64,000 bases of DNA from Cypionkella aquatica (GTDB lineage: Bacteria > Pseudomonadota > Alphaproteobacteria > Rhodobacterales > Rhodobacteraceae), in contig NZ_BSPP01000007.1 of the NCBI RefSeq assembly GCF_030161095.1, positions 248,920-312,919 on the forward strand, read 5' to 3'. Positions 42,413-51,211 of this stretch are shown here, piece by piece. The position numbers and the translations under genes are program-made. The notes beneath the pieces are model-generated. The model was not told the origin of the DNA. It searched no databases and saw only the letters and a list, made by a program, of their open reading frames with translations. How positions within the stretch are numbered: the stretch's first letter is position 1; every line of letters starts with the position of its first letter.

Positions 42413-44068
42413 ATGGCAATGGCCGGGCAAGACGATCAGACGCTGCGCGACCTGCTGGCCCCCGAGCGTGGCCGCTTGCGCCGGGCTGCGCTGATCTCGG
42501 CCCTAGCTGCCACGCTCTGGCCCGCACAGGCGGCGGTGGTGGCACTGGCCTTGGCGGGCTTGCTGGCGGCCGCGCCTGCGCCGATCTGGCCCTATGTGCT
42601 GGGCTTTGCGCTGCTGGGCATCCTGCGCGCCCTTCTCAACACTTGGGCCGAGGGTCTGACCTATGCCGCAGGTCATGCCGTGGTGACGCGCATCCGCGCA
42701 GACCTTGTCGCCCGTGAAGCACGCAACACTGACGGCCCCGCCGCAGGCATAGTCGCAGCACTGGCTGCGGAAAAGCTGGATGCGCTGCTGCCCTATATCA
42801 GCCGCTACGCCCCGGCGCGGGCGCGGGTGACTGTGGTGCCACTGTTGATCCTTGCGCTGGCGTTCTGGCACTCGTGGGCGGTTGGGGTGGTCTTTCTGAT
42901 CACCGGGCCGCTGATCCCGGTGTTCATGGCCCTGATCGGCTGGGCCGCGCAAGCCGCCAGTCAGCGCCAGATGGCCGAGATTGGCAGCCTGAATGATGTG
43001 CTGGTTGAACGGCTGTCAGCACTGCTCGACATCCGGTTGCTCGGGGCCTCTGGCGCGATGATCACGGGCTTTGCACAGGCTGCAGATGGCTTGCGGGCGC
43101 AGACGATGGCGGTGCTGCGGGTGGCGTTTTTGTCCTCGGCGGTGTTAGAGCTGTTTGCCGCCATAGGGGTTGCCATGGTCGCGGTGTTTGTCGGCTTTTC
43201 GCTGCTGGGTCTGTTGGGGTTTGGCACCTATGGCACGCCGCTGGCACCGGCTGCTGGCATCTTCCTGTTGCTGCTGGCACCAGAGTTCTACCAGCCCCTG
43301 CGCGATCTGTCCGCCGCATGGCACGACCGCGCGGCCGCTTTGGCGGTGGCGGCAGAGCTTGCAGCGTGGCAAGCGGCCAACCCTGCGCCGCTGCTGGGGC
43401 AGGGCGCGCGGGTGGCGCGTTTGCCGGGGCCTGCCCGGATCGAGGCTAGCGGCCTGCGGCTGCATCTGGGTGGCCAGACCCTGATCCTTCCCGATTTCAG
43501 CATCGCACCGGGTGAGAAAATTGCCCTGGTTGGGGCCAGTGGCACCGGCAAGACCACGCTGCTGCGGCTGATCGCGGGGATGCAGCAGATCGACGCGGGC
43601 GAGATCAGCGTCGCAGGGCAGCGGCTGGATGCGGCCAACGCCGATGCGTGGCGCGCGCGCCTTGGCTGGATGCCGCAAAACCCGCATTTTCTGAACGCCA
43701 GTCTGCGGCACAATCTGGCGTTTGGTGGTGCGGATTCGGGCGCGGATTTAGGCCCCGCCTTGCAAGCCGCCGTCGTGCAGGATGTGGTCGCAGCCCTGCC
43801 GCGCGGCCTTGCCACGCATTTGGGCGAAACCGGCGCTGGCCTGTCGGGCGGCGAGGCGCGGCGCTTGACGTTGGCACGCGCGCTTTATGCCCGCCCCGAT
43901 GTGTTGCTCGCTGACGAGCCGACGGCTGATCTGGATGCAGAAACCGCGCGCGCCGTGCGTGCCGGATTGCTCAACCTTGCGGCAACCGGCTGCACTTTGA
44001 TCATCGCCACGCATGACCCACGGCTGGCCGCAGAGATGGATCGCGTGATCCGGGTCGGTGCAGCATGA
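42413..44068 (+). CDS. cydD: Thiol exporter ABC subunit CydD
   Basis: One half of the CydDC heterodimer, which exports cysteine/glutathione and is needed to assemble cytochrome bd. 551 residues; six-helix membrane domain to ~310, then ATPase: Walker A GASGTGKTT, signature LSGGEARRL, Walker B VLLADEPTADLD. The start is uncertain (ATG 42413 or 42419; no strong ribosome site). It overlaps cydC by ATGA and precedes cydAB. Confidence 0.92.
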   Translation: MAMAGQDDQTLRDLLAPERGRLRRAALISALAATLWPAQAAVVALALAGLLAAAPAPIWPYVLGFALLGILRALLNTWAEGLTYAAGHAVVTRIRADLVAREARNTDGPAAGIVAALAAEKLDALLPYISRYAPARARVTVVPLLILALAFWHSWAVGVVFLITGPLIPVFMALIGWAAQAASQRQMAEIGSLNDVLVERLSALLDIRLLGASGAMITGFAQAADGLRAQTMAVLRVAFLSSAVLELFAAIGVAMVAVFVGFSLLGLLGFGTYGTPLAPAAGIFLLLLAPEFYQPLRDLSAAWHDRAAALAVAAELAAWQAANPAPLLGQGARVARLPGPARIEASGLRLHLGGQTLILPDFSIAPGEKIALVGASGTGKTTLLRLIAGMQQIDAGEISVAGQRLDAANADAWRARLGWMPQNPHFLNASLRHNLAFGGADSGADLGPALQAAVVQDVVAALPRGLATHLGETGAGLSGGEARRLTLARALYARPDVLLADEPTADLDAETARAVRAGLLNLAATGCTLIIATHDPRLAAEMDRVIRVGAA

Positions 44069-45702
44069 CGGCACTTTGGCAGGTGTTCGCCCTGCTTTGG
44101 CGTGATCAGCGCCGGGCCTTGCTGCGCGGCGCTGTGCTGGGCGTGGTGGTGCTTCTGGCGGGGGTCAGCTTGCTGGGGGTTTCGGGCTGGTTCATCACCG
44201 CAGCCGCCGCCGCCGGATTGGCGGGGACGGGGGCGGTGTTCGATGTGTTCCGCCCCTCGGCCATGGTGCGGTTTCTGGCGCTTGGTCGCACCGCCGCGCG
44301 CTATGGCGAGCGGGTTCTCAGCCATGATGCGACACTGCGCGCCTTTGCCAGCCTGCGGGTGCGCTTGCTGTCGGCCTATGCGCGGCTGCCCTATGATCGG
44401 CTGGTGGCTTTGCGCGGGCCGCAAGTCCTGAACCGGCTGACCGCCGATATTGACGCGCTGGATGGCGTGCCGTTGCGGCTGATTCTGCCCCTGATCGCGG
44501 GGCTTTTGGCGCAGGCCGTGGCGTTCGCGGTGCTTTGGGCGCTACTGGGGTTTGAGATCGCGGCAATGCTGGCTTTGGGCTTTGTGGCGGGGGGCGGCTG
44601 CATCCTGATCTGGGCCGGCAGGGCGGCGCTGGCTCCGTCGCGCCGGGCTGAACTTGCCGGGCAAGCCTTTCGCACGCGGTTGATCGACTTGGTGCAGGCG
44701 CGCGGCGATCTGGCAATTTACGGCCAGTTGGTGGCGCAACAGACTGCCGTTCTGGCCGCCGATCAGCGCCGCCAGATCGACCGCCTGCACCAAGACCGGA
44801 TCGAGCGTCGGGCGGGCGCGGCGCTGGCTTGCCTTGGCACGCTGCTGTCCAGTGCCGCCCTTGGTCTGGGGATGCTGGCCGCACAACAGGGCGCGCTCAG
44901 CCCCGCACTGGCCGCAACCGGATTTTTCGCAAGCCTTGCCTTGCAGGAAACTCTGGCCCCCTTGCGCCGGGCGATGGCCGAGTTTGGCCGCATGGCGCTT
45001 GCCGCGCGCCGGGTGATGGGCGGGCTTGCCCCTGTCGCCTTGCAAACGGGCAGTGCAGTGACCGCGACGACGCTGCACCTTGAAGCTGCCAGCTATCACC
45101 GCGCGGGGGCCAGCCGCCCAAGTCTGGCACCGCTGACGCTGAGCCTTGCCCCCGGCCAAACCGTCGCCCTTGCCGGGGCCAGCGGCGTTGGCAAATCAAC
45201 CGCCTTGATGCTGGCCGCAGGGTTGCTGCAGCCCAGCAGCGGCAGGGTTCTGCTGGGCACAGACCCGCTTGAGACCTGCAGCGAGACCGCCTTGCGCGCC
45301 CAGATCACCCTTGTTCCGCAACGCAGCGCCTTGATGGCGGGTAGCATCCGCCAAGCACTGACGCTTGCCGCCCCCGATGCCGATGACGCCAGCCTTTGGG
45401 CGGCGCTACAGGCCACGCAGCTTGATCAGGTCATTGCGGCCAAGGGCGGTCTGTCATTTCAGCTTGGCCCCAAAGGCAGCGGTTTGTCGGGCGGCGAATC
45501 CCGCCGCCTTTGCCTTGCCCGCGCCTTGCTGAAGCGCCCGGCGATCCTGCTGCTGGACGAGCCGACCGAGGGCCTTGATGCCGACACCGCCGCCCTTGTG
45601 CTGGCTGGCATCCGCCGCCATCTGCCGCAAGCCGCGATCCTCACTGCGTCACATCGCCCTGCCGAGCTGGATTGGGCTGACATTGTGCTGCAACTGACCT
45701 AA
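44065..45702 (+). CDS. cydC: Thiol exporter ABC subunit CydC
   Basis: The partner subunit, 545 residues: membrane domain (VVVLLAGVSLLGVSGWF near the start), then ATPase with GASGVGKST, LSGGESRRL and LLLDEPTEGLD. Translationally coupled to cydD. The 121 bases to cydA contain no evident terminator, so cydDCABX may be one operon, possibly with an added promoter before cydA. Confidence 0.93.
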   Translation: MTALWQVFALLWRDQRRALLRGAVLGVVVLLAGVSLLGVSGWFITAAAAAGLAGTGAVFDVFRPSAMVRFLALGRTAARYGERVLSHDATLRAFASLRVRLLSAYARLPYDRLVALRGPQVLNRLTADIDALDGVPLRLILPLIAGLLAQAVAFAVLWALLGFEIAAMLALGFVAGGGCILIWAGRAALAPSRRAELAGQAFRTRLIDLVQARGDLAIYGQLVAQQTAVLAADQRRQIDRLHQDRIERRAGAALACLGTLLSSAALGLGMLAAQQGALSPALAATGFFASLALQETLAPLRRAMAEFGRMALAARRVMGGLAPVALQTGSAVTATTLHLEAASYHRAGASRPSLAPLTLSLAPGQTVALAGASGVGKSTALMLAAGLLQPSSGRVLLGTDPLETCSETALRAQITLVPQRSALMAGSIRQALTLAAPDADDASLWAALQATQLDQVIAAKGGLSFQLGPKGSGLSGGESRRLCLARALLKRPAILLLDEPTEGLDADTAALVLAGIRRHLPQAAILTASHRPAELDWADIVLQLT

Positions 45703-45823
45703 CTTCAAATCTGTGATATGGGATGACCCATAGCGCTGGGGCCAAGCGGCCTGACCCTTTACAAGACCCATCACGCGACATCCGCAGCCCACTCGGCTTG
45801 CGCGATCAGCAGGAGCATATGCA

Positions 45824-47434
45824 ATGGAATTCGGCATCGTCGAACTGTCCCGCCTACAATTCGCCACCACCGCGATGTTCCACTTTCTGTTCGTGCCGCT
45901 GACCATCGGCCTGTCGATCATCGTGGCCATCATGGAAACCGTCTATGTGATGACCAACCGGCCGATCTGGCGGCAGATGACCAAATTCTGGGGCGCATTG
46001 TTCGGCATCAACTTTGCCATCGGCGTCGCCACCGGCATCACCATGGAGTTTCAGTTCGGCATGAACTGGAGCTATTACAGCCAATATGTCGGCGACATCT
46101 TCGGCGCCCCTCTCGCCATCGAAGGTCTGATGGCCTTCTTCCTTGAGGCCACCTTTGTCGGGCTGTTCTTCTTCGGTTGGGATAAGCTCAGCAAAACCCA
46201 GCACCTTGTGGTGGCATGGCTGGTCGCCATCGGCTCCAATTTCTCTGCCCTGTGGATCCTGATTGCCAATGGCTGGATGCAAGACCCGGTCGGCGCCGCA
46301 TTCAACCCGATGACCATGCGGATGGAGATGACCGATTTCTGGGCCGTGCTGTTCAACGAAGTGGCCCAAGCGAAATTCGTCCACACCGTCTCGGCAGGCT
46401 ATGTCACCGCCTCGGTCTTCGTGCTGGGGGTGTCTGCATGGTATCTGCTGCGCGACCGCCATGTTGAACTGGCGCGGCGATCCATCGCCGTGGCCGCCGC
46501 GTTCGGCCTTGCCTCGGCGTTCTCGGTGGTGCTTTTGGGCGACGAATCCGGCTACAACGCCACCCACAGCCAAAAGATGAAACTCGCCGCGATTGAGGGC
46601 ATGTGGCACACCGAACCTGCCCCCGCCGCGATCACCGCCTTCGGCTTTCCCGATCAGGAAGCCCGCGAAACCCACTACGCCATCCACATTCCCTATGTGA
46701 TGGGCCTGATCGGCACCCGCTCGCTGACCACCGAAATTCCCGGCATTTCCGAACTGGTGGAACAGGCAGAGGTCCGCATCCGCTCTGGCATGATCGCCTA
46801 CGAGGCTTTGTTGACCCTGCGCGCCGAGCGTGACGCGACGCCGCAACTGGTGAAAGACACGTTCGAACTGCACTCTGCCGATCTTGGCTTTGCGCTGTTG
46901 CTGCGCAAATACACCGACATGCCACATCTGGCGACTGAGACGCAGATCAAACAGGCCGCGAATGACACCGTGCCGACCGTCTGGCCACTGTTCTGGGCCT
47001 TCCGCATCATGGCGGGACTGGGATTCCTGTTCATCGGCACGATGTTGTATTTCTTCTACCGCGCCTCGTTCAAGCGGATGAACTTCCCGCGCCCGGCGCT
47101 GCATATGGCGGTCTGGATGATCCCGGCTCCTTGGATCGCCGCCGAGATGGGCTGGTTTGTCGCCGAATTTGGCCGCCAGCCGTGGACGGTGGACGGCGTT
47201 CTGCCGACCGCGCTTTCGGTATCTGCCCTGTCGATGACCGAGGTGGCCATCACCCTCGCGGGTTTTGTGATCTTTTATTCGATCCTGTTCGTGGTCGAGA
47301 TGGGTCTGATGTTGAAATACATCCGCAAAGGCCCGTTCCTTGAGGTGGCCGAAACCGAGGCTTGGATGGTGCGGCACGAATTGCGCCTTGCGGGTCGTAA
47401 AAATGCCGATCCAATCGCTGTGGCAGGGGAATAA
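45824..47434 (+). CDS. cydA: Cytochrome bd ubiquinol oxidase subunit I
   Basis: The 536-residue subunit of the high-affinity bd oxidase, holding hemes b558, b595 and d. RLQFATTAMFHFLFVPLTIG includes the N-terminal heme-ligand histidine; the family motif GRQPWTVDGVLPT is near residue 450. The short quinol-loop form is likely, given a length near E. coli CydA (522). AGGAG precedes the ATG by eight bases. It supports respiration at low oxygen or under stress. Confidence 0.97.
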   Translation: MEFGIVELSRLQFATTAMFHFLFVPLTIGLSIIVAIMETVYVMTNRPIWRQMTKFWGALFGINFAIGVATGITMEFQFGMNWSYYSQYVGDIFGAPLAIEGLMAFFLEATFVGLFFFGWDKLSKTQHLVVAWLVAIGSNFSALWILIANGWMQDPVGAAFNPMTMRMEMTDFWAVLFNEVAQAKFVHTVSAGYVTASVFVLGVSAWYLLRDRHVELARRSIAVAAAFGLASAFSVVLLGDESGYNATHSQKMKLAAIEGMWHTEPAPAAITAFGFPDQEARETHYAIHIPYVMGLIGTRSLTTEIPGISELVEQAEVRIRSGMIAYEALLTLRAERDATPQLVKDTFELHSADLGFALLLRKYTDMPHLATETQIKQAANDTVPTVWPLFWAFRIMAGLGFLFIGTMLYFFYRASFKRMNFPRPALHMAVWMIPAPWIAAEMGWFVAEFGRQPWTVDGVLPTALSVSALSMTEVAITLAGFVIFYSILFVVEMGLMLKYIRKGPFLEVAETEAWMVRHELRLAGRKNADPIAVAGE

Positions 47435-47438
47435 TATC

Positions 47439-48602
47439 ATGATCCTGAATGAACTTATCAGCTACGAAACCCTGCGTCTGGTCTGGTGGGTGTTGGTCGG
47501 CGTGCTGCTGATCGGCTTTGCGCTGACCGATGGCTTTGATATGGGCGTCGGCGCTTTGCTGCCCTTTGTCGCCAAAACCGATACCGAGCGCCGCGTGGCG
47601 ATCAATACCGTGGGGCCGGTATGGGAGGGCAATCAGGTCTGGTTCATCCTTGGCGGCGGCGCGATCTTTGCCGCATGGCCGCCGCTATATGCGGTGTCTT
47701 TCTCGGGATTTTATCTGGCGATGTGGTTGGTGCTGGCGGCGCTGATCGTGCGTCCGGTGGCGTTCAAATACCGATCAAAACGCGATGACAAACGCTGGCG
47801 GGCGGCTTGGGATTGGGCGCTGTTCGCGGGGGGCGCTGTGCCTGCGACGATCTTCGGCGTGGCGGTGGGCAATGTGCTGCAAGGCGTGCCGTTCCACTTC
47901 ACCGACGATCTGCACGCGATTTATGAAGGCGTGTGGTATGTCAAATTCTTCAGCCTGCTCAACCCCTTTGCTCTTTGTGCGGGCCTGCTGTCCCTGTCGA
48001 TGTTGGTGATGCACGGCGCGGCTTGGCTGACATTGAAAGCCGAAGGCCCGGTGCAAATCCGCGCCCGCCGTATTGGATCGGTCGCGGCGCTGCTGGCAGT
48101 TTGCGGCTATCTGGGCTTGGGGCTCTGGTTGGCTTACGGCTTTGACGGCTACCAGATTGTTGGAGACTTCGTCACCGACGGCCCCTCGAACCCGCTGCAT
48201 TTTGAAGTGGCAAAGGGCGGCTCTTGGATGGAAGCCTATGCTCTGCGTCCGTGGATCGCCCTTGCGCCGGTGCTTGGCGTGGTCGGCGGCGTGTTGGCCT
48301 TTGCTGGCCTGCGGGCAGGGCGCGAAGTCACCACCCTGCTGGCGTCGAAACTTGCAATTTTCGGCATGATCGCCTCGATTGGCCTGACGATGTTCCCGTT
48401 CATCCTGCCCTCATCCAGCGATCCAAGATCGTCGCTGACGGTTTGGAATGCCTCATCCTCGCATCTGACTTTGTTCATCATGCTGGTGGTGACGGCGATC
48501 TTTCTGCCGCTGATCCTGATGTACACCGCATGGGTTTACAAGGTGCTGTGGGGCAAGGTGACGGAGGCAGATGTGTCGGAAAACTCGCACGGTCTTTACT
48601 AA
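47439..48602 (+). CDS. cydB: Cytochrome bd ubiquinol oxidase subunit II
   Basis: 387 residues. It starts at ATG 47439 (MILNELISYETLRLVWW) with AGGGGA upstream, five bases after cydA. Typical segments: LTDGFDMGVGALLPF, VGPVWEGNQVWFILGGGAIF and the late FPFILPSSSDPRSSLTVWNA. It has about eight membrane helices and forms the heterodimer with CydA. Confidence 0.97.
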   Translation: MILNELISYETLRLVWWVLVGVLLIGFALTDGFDMGVGALLPFVAKTDTERRVAINTVGPVWEGNQVWFILGGGAIFAAWPPLYAVSFSGFYLAMWLVLAALIVRPVAFKYRSKRDDKRWRAAWDWALFAGGAVPATIFGVAVGNVLQGVPFHFTDDLHAIYEGVWYVKFFSLLNPFALCAGLLSLSMLVMHGAAWLTLKAEGPVQIRARRIGSVAALLAVCGYLGLGLWLAYGFDGYQIVGDFVTDGPSNPLHFEVAKGGSWMEAYALRPWIALAPVLGVVGGVLAFAGLRAGREVTTLLASKLAIFGMIASIGLTMFPFILPSSSDPRSSLTVWNASSSHLTLFIMLVVTAIFLPLILMYTAWVYKVLWGKVTEADVSENSHGLY

Positions 48603-48621
48603 GCGTTTGAAAGGATAGGAC

Positions 48622-48747
48622 ATGTGGTATTTTGCTTGGATGCTTGGCCTACCCCTTGCTGCGATGTTCGCGGTGGTCAATGCGATGTGGCTGGAAATGC
48701 AGGAAGACAGCCGCAAGATCGGCAATCTGGACGAAGACGACGCGTAA
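48622..48747 (+). CDS. cydX: Cytochrome bd small subunit CydX
   Basis: A 41-residue single-helix subunit. It reads MWYFAWMLGLPLAAMFAVVN and then AMWLEMQED, ending in a charged tail with the TAA at 48745-48747. The MWYFAWxLG start is the CydX/YbgT hallmark. AGGATAGG precedes the ATG, 19 bases after cydB. In E. coli CydX stabilises the oxidase hemes. It was found by direct reading and is easily missed by size cut-offs. Confidence 0.93.
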   Translation: MWYFAWMLGLPLAAMFAVVNAMWLEMQEDSRKIGNLDEDDA

Positions 48748-48789
48748 AGCCGCCCCTGAGGTGTCCGGGCCTCGTGGGCTAAGCAGAGG

Positions 48790-48808
48790 CCCCGGATCAA
48801 GTCCGGGG
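48790..48808. terminator. Dispersed palindrome, copy 2, between convergent genes
   Basis: Same CCCCGGA-TCAAG-TCCGGGG element as at 2758-2776, with identical flanks. It lies between cydX (plus) and the glycosyltransferase-like gene (minus), a position suited to a bidirectional transcript end. Confidence 0.6.
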
Positions 48809-48825
48809 CGGCGCGGCGCTGGGGC

Positions 48826-49827
48826 TTAACGCAGCCACAAGCCCTCGCGTTTCAACACAAACCGGATCGCTTGCTCGCGCCGGGGCAGGTCGTCGCGGTC
48901 AAACAGTGCGCGCACCTTGCGGCCCCGGTTTTGATAGATCATCAGCCGCGCAGGCTCGTAATCGCGCACAATCCGCCGCAGTTCTTTCTGCCCGGCCACC
49001 TGCTCCAACACCTCAACCACCCGGTCGCTTTCGCGCGCATAAAGCAGGGGCAGGGTGCGGTAATGGCAGGTCACCGCGCCATCCAATCCAGCCAGCGCCG
49101 CGCCGGGACGCCCGCCACCAAAACTGTGGATCACCAAAGGCAAGGCGATCTGGTCCAACCACGGGTAGATTTCCTGGCACACCAATGCCTCCGGGCGATC
49201 ATCGCGGATCGCCAGCGCGTATTCCAGAAACCGCTGGCCGAACGCCTTTGGGCTTTGGTGAAAGAACCACCCGGCGTTGAAATAGAGGAAGCGTCGCCAG
49301 TAATTCGCGGGCTGGTCCAGATCCAACGTATCTTCAAACGTCAGCCCAAAGCGGTCATACAGCGATTGCCACAGCGCTGCCAAATCGGGGCCATACAATT
49401 CCTGCACCGGCCACGTCCCCTCGCGCCGCATCGAGGCCGAAGGCCGCGCGAAATCAAACCCCACCGAAGCAAGTTCCCCGGTGATCAACGTATCGGTATC
49501 AAGAAACAAAAACGGCTGATCCGGCAGCGCCGTCAGCGCCTCGATCTTGTTGCCATGCGGATAGCTTTGGCCGAAATGCACCGCCTCAAACGGCAAAATC
49601 TCGGCCCCCAGCTCGGCCAGCATCGCGCGCACCGAAGGATCAGTCACCGCCACCGATTTCTGCCAGGCCCCGCCCTGCTGCGGCTCGGCCAGATACAATT
49701 TGCCCGCGAAATCCGGGTTGGTGGCGCGCAACGATGCCGCCAGCAACAGCGCCTCATATTGCAACCGCCCCGATTGCACCACGGCGACGATGTTGAAAAC
49801 TTGCTGCGCGGGTTGGGGATCGGTCAT
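48826..49827 (-). CDS. Glycosyltransferase-like protein, orphan
   Basis: A 333-residue soluble protein. It starts NIVAVVQSGRLQYEALLLAA, and its FLFLDTDTLITGEL contains a DTD motif like the DxD of GT-A glycosyltransferases that bind nucleotide sugar and metal. YFNAGWFFHQSPKAFGQRFL and VCQEIYPWLDQIALPLVIHS are also reminiscent of that fold. No signal or membrane helix. No polysaccharide genes are adjacent, so donor and acceptor are unknown. Start at ATG 49827 (MTDPQPAQQVF). The next 49828-49997 holds no gene. Confidence 0.6.
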   Translation of the reverse strand: MTDPQPAQQVFNIVAVVQSGRLQYEALLLAASLRATNPDFAGKLYLAEPQQGGAWQKSVAVTDPSVRAMLAELGAEILPFEAVHFGQSYPHGNKIEALTALPDQPFLFLDTDTLITGELASVGFDFARPSASMRREGTWPVQELYGPDLAALWQSLYDRFGLTFEDTLDLDQPANYWRRFLYFNAGWFFHQSPKAFGQRFLEYALAIRDDRPEALVCQEIYPWLDQIALPLVIHSFGGGRPGAALAGLDGAVTCHYRTLPLLYARESDRVVEVLEQVAGQKELRRIVRDYEPARLMIYQNRGRKVRALFDRDDLPRREQAIRFVLKREGLWLR

Positions 49828-49997
49828 GCTACTCTCGCGGGGATAGGCCCCCGTGCTGCTGCTATTGGTTCCATATTACGCACAATCCCCCGCCAGCAAA
49901 AGCAAAAGCAGGGTCAGATGCCACGGAATTGCCTGAATATGTCTGCACTTATGCTCTCGCCCCAGGCACTGCTGATGCCCCCGGTTTCACACTGGCG

Positions 49998-50056
49998 AAA
50001 ATACTCCCGCCGGAGGCATCCGCACTCTCTGCCGGAGCCTCCGGCGGGAGTATTTT
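49998..50056 (-). terminator. Perfect 20-bp hairpin, CCTCCGGCGGG family
   Basis: AAAATACTCCCGCCGGAGGC (49998-50017) is complementary to 50037-50056 around a 19-nt loop. It starts 15 bases after the dimethylarginine-hydrolase stop (read on the minus strand) and ends in TTTTCGCC. Confidence 0.85.
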
Positions 50057-50071
50057 AAAAAGAGCAAATCC

Positions 50072-50863
50072 TCAGCGTGTCGGCGAAAACCGCAGCGACA
50101 AACACGACATGCCGCCATCAATCTTGGCACATTCGCTGTTGCCGATCTCGACGACCTTGTAGCCTGCCTGCACCAGCACCGCGCGGGTCTTTGGAAAGCC
50201 TGCAGGCATGATCACCAGATCGTTAAAGCGGATGGTATTGGCGCAAGCCTCTTCGCCATCTGCCACATAGATCACCTTGTAGCCGTCAAAACAGCCCGAA
50301 TCCGCCAGACGTTTGGTGGACAGGATGGTGTCGCCATCCAAAAGCGAGCAATCGGTTTTGAAATGCAACACCCCCGGCGGCGTGAAGACTTCGCGCACGG
50401 TATAGCCCCAATCGGCCACCAGCTTTGCAAGCTCTGCCACGCCCGCGGCATTGGTGCGATCCGAGCGGCCGACCAGAATCTCGCGCTCGGTGGTCAGGAT
50501 GTCACCGCCTTCGATAAAGCTGTCCGCACCCTCGATGCGGCGCACCACGCCGTAAAGCGCTGCCAGATGCGGCGCCATTTCGGCCGCCTCTCCCAGCCGC
50601 GAGGGCGCACCGGGCCGCATCACAACAGCGCCCTCGGGCAGGCACAGCGCGGTATCCTCGACAAACACCGAATCCGGGAAAGCCTCCATCGCGTCCAGTT
50701 CCAGCACCTGCGCCCCGGTTGACCGCAACGCCGCGATGTAATCGGCATGATGCGCCTGCATCACCGCCAGATCTGGGGTGCCAGTATCGACGGCGCGCAG
50801 GCCTGCGATGATGCTGGCCGAAGGGCGGCGGGTGATGGCATGGCTGAAGGTGTAAGACCGCAT
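50072..50863 (-). CDS. Dimethylarginine dimethylaminohydrolase/arginine deiminase-superfamily enzyme
   Basis: A 263-residue guanidine-modifying amidinotransferase-fold enzyme. In the family, methylated arginines are hydrolysed to citrulline and methylamines. MRSYTFSHAITRRPSASI and DSVFVEDTALCLPEG contain substrate-binding Asp/Glu; VLHFKTDCSLLDGDT has the catalytic His; the nucleophile is C254 in IDGGMSCLSLRF. Length and motifs fit bacterial DDAH better than arginine deiminase (~400 aa). Methylamine or sarcosine metabolism elsewhere in the window is compatible but not linked. A leader of about 120 bases precedes it. Confidence 0.85.
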   Translation of the reverse strand: MRSYTFSHAITRRPSASIIAGLRAVDTGTPDLAVMQAHHADYIAALRSTGAQVLELDAMEAFPDSVFVEDTALCLPEGAVVMRPGAPSRLGEAAEMAPHLAALYGVVRRIEGADSFIEGGDILTTEREILVGRSDRTNAAGVAELAKLVADWGYTVREVFTPPGVLHFKTDCSLLDGDTILSTKRLADSGCFDGYKVIYVADGEEACANTIRFNDLVIMPAGFPKTRAVLVQAGYKVVEIGNSECAKIDGGMSCLSLRFSPTR

Positions 50864-50985
50864 GTAAGGCTCCTGATCCGAATTTTCCCGACCCTAGCGC
50901 AAAGCATCCGCGCCCGCAAACGGGGCCCCGACGCACTGGCAAACCAAGGCCTAAGCCATTGGTCTGTCTTCATGTTTTGGAAAAC

Positions 50986-51069
50986 TGGTGGGCGATCTTG
51001 GAATCGAACCAAGCATGAGTCGCCTCGGCGGAGTTACAGTCCGCTGCCGCACCTTGCAGCATATCGCCC
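50986..51069 (-). tRNA. tRNA-Tyr (anticodon GUA)
   Basis: An 84-nt class II tRNA including the encoded CCA (50986-50988). Acceptor stem GGGCGAT/ATCGCCC seven of seven pairs, anticodon arm GCGGA-CTGTAAC-TCCGC with GTA at 34-36, long variable arm with GAG/CTC stem, T arm CTTGG-TTCGATT-CCAAG. The D arm is irregular: the base after the acceptor stem is A rather than U8, and pairing choices compete there. Tyrosine identity follows from the anticodon and long variable arm. It lies just upstream of, and opposite to, an rlmB-type gene. Confidence 0.93.
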
Positions 51070-51211
51070 ACTGCGGCGGTGATTACCGAAGCCTGTCGGG
51101 GGCGTCAAGGGCGGAAAGGCGGAACACTGGGGGATTTTTCCAAAGCTTTCACCTTGCGCCCAAAGCCCACAACCCGCATTGTCGCGCCCGGATCAAAAGG
51201 GGCTTGCGGCG

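Noticed and set aside
45703-45823. FNR/FnrL box upstream of cydA
   Set aside because: No TTGAT-N4-ATCAA-like palindrome could be found in the gap.
45854-47440. A 528-codon minus-strand frame opposite cydA
   Set aside because: Antisense shadow; composition rich in His/Gly/Gln and no recognisable domain, while cydA is beyond doubt.
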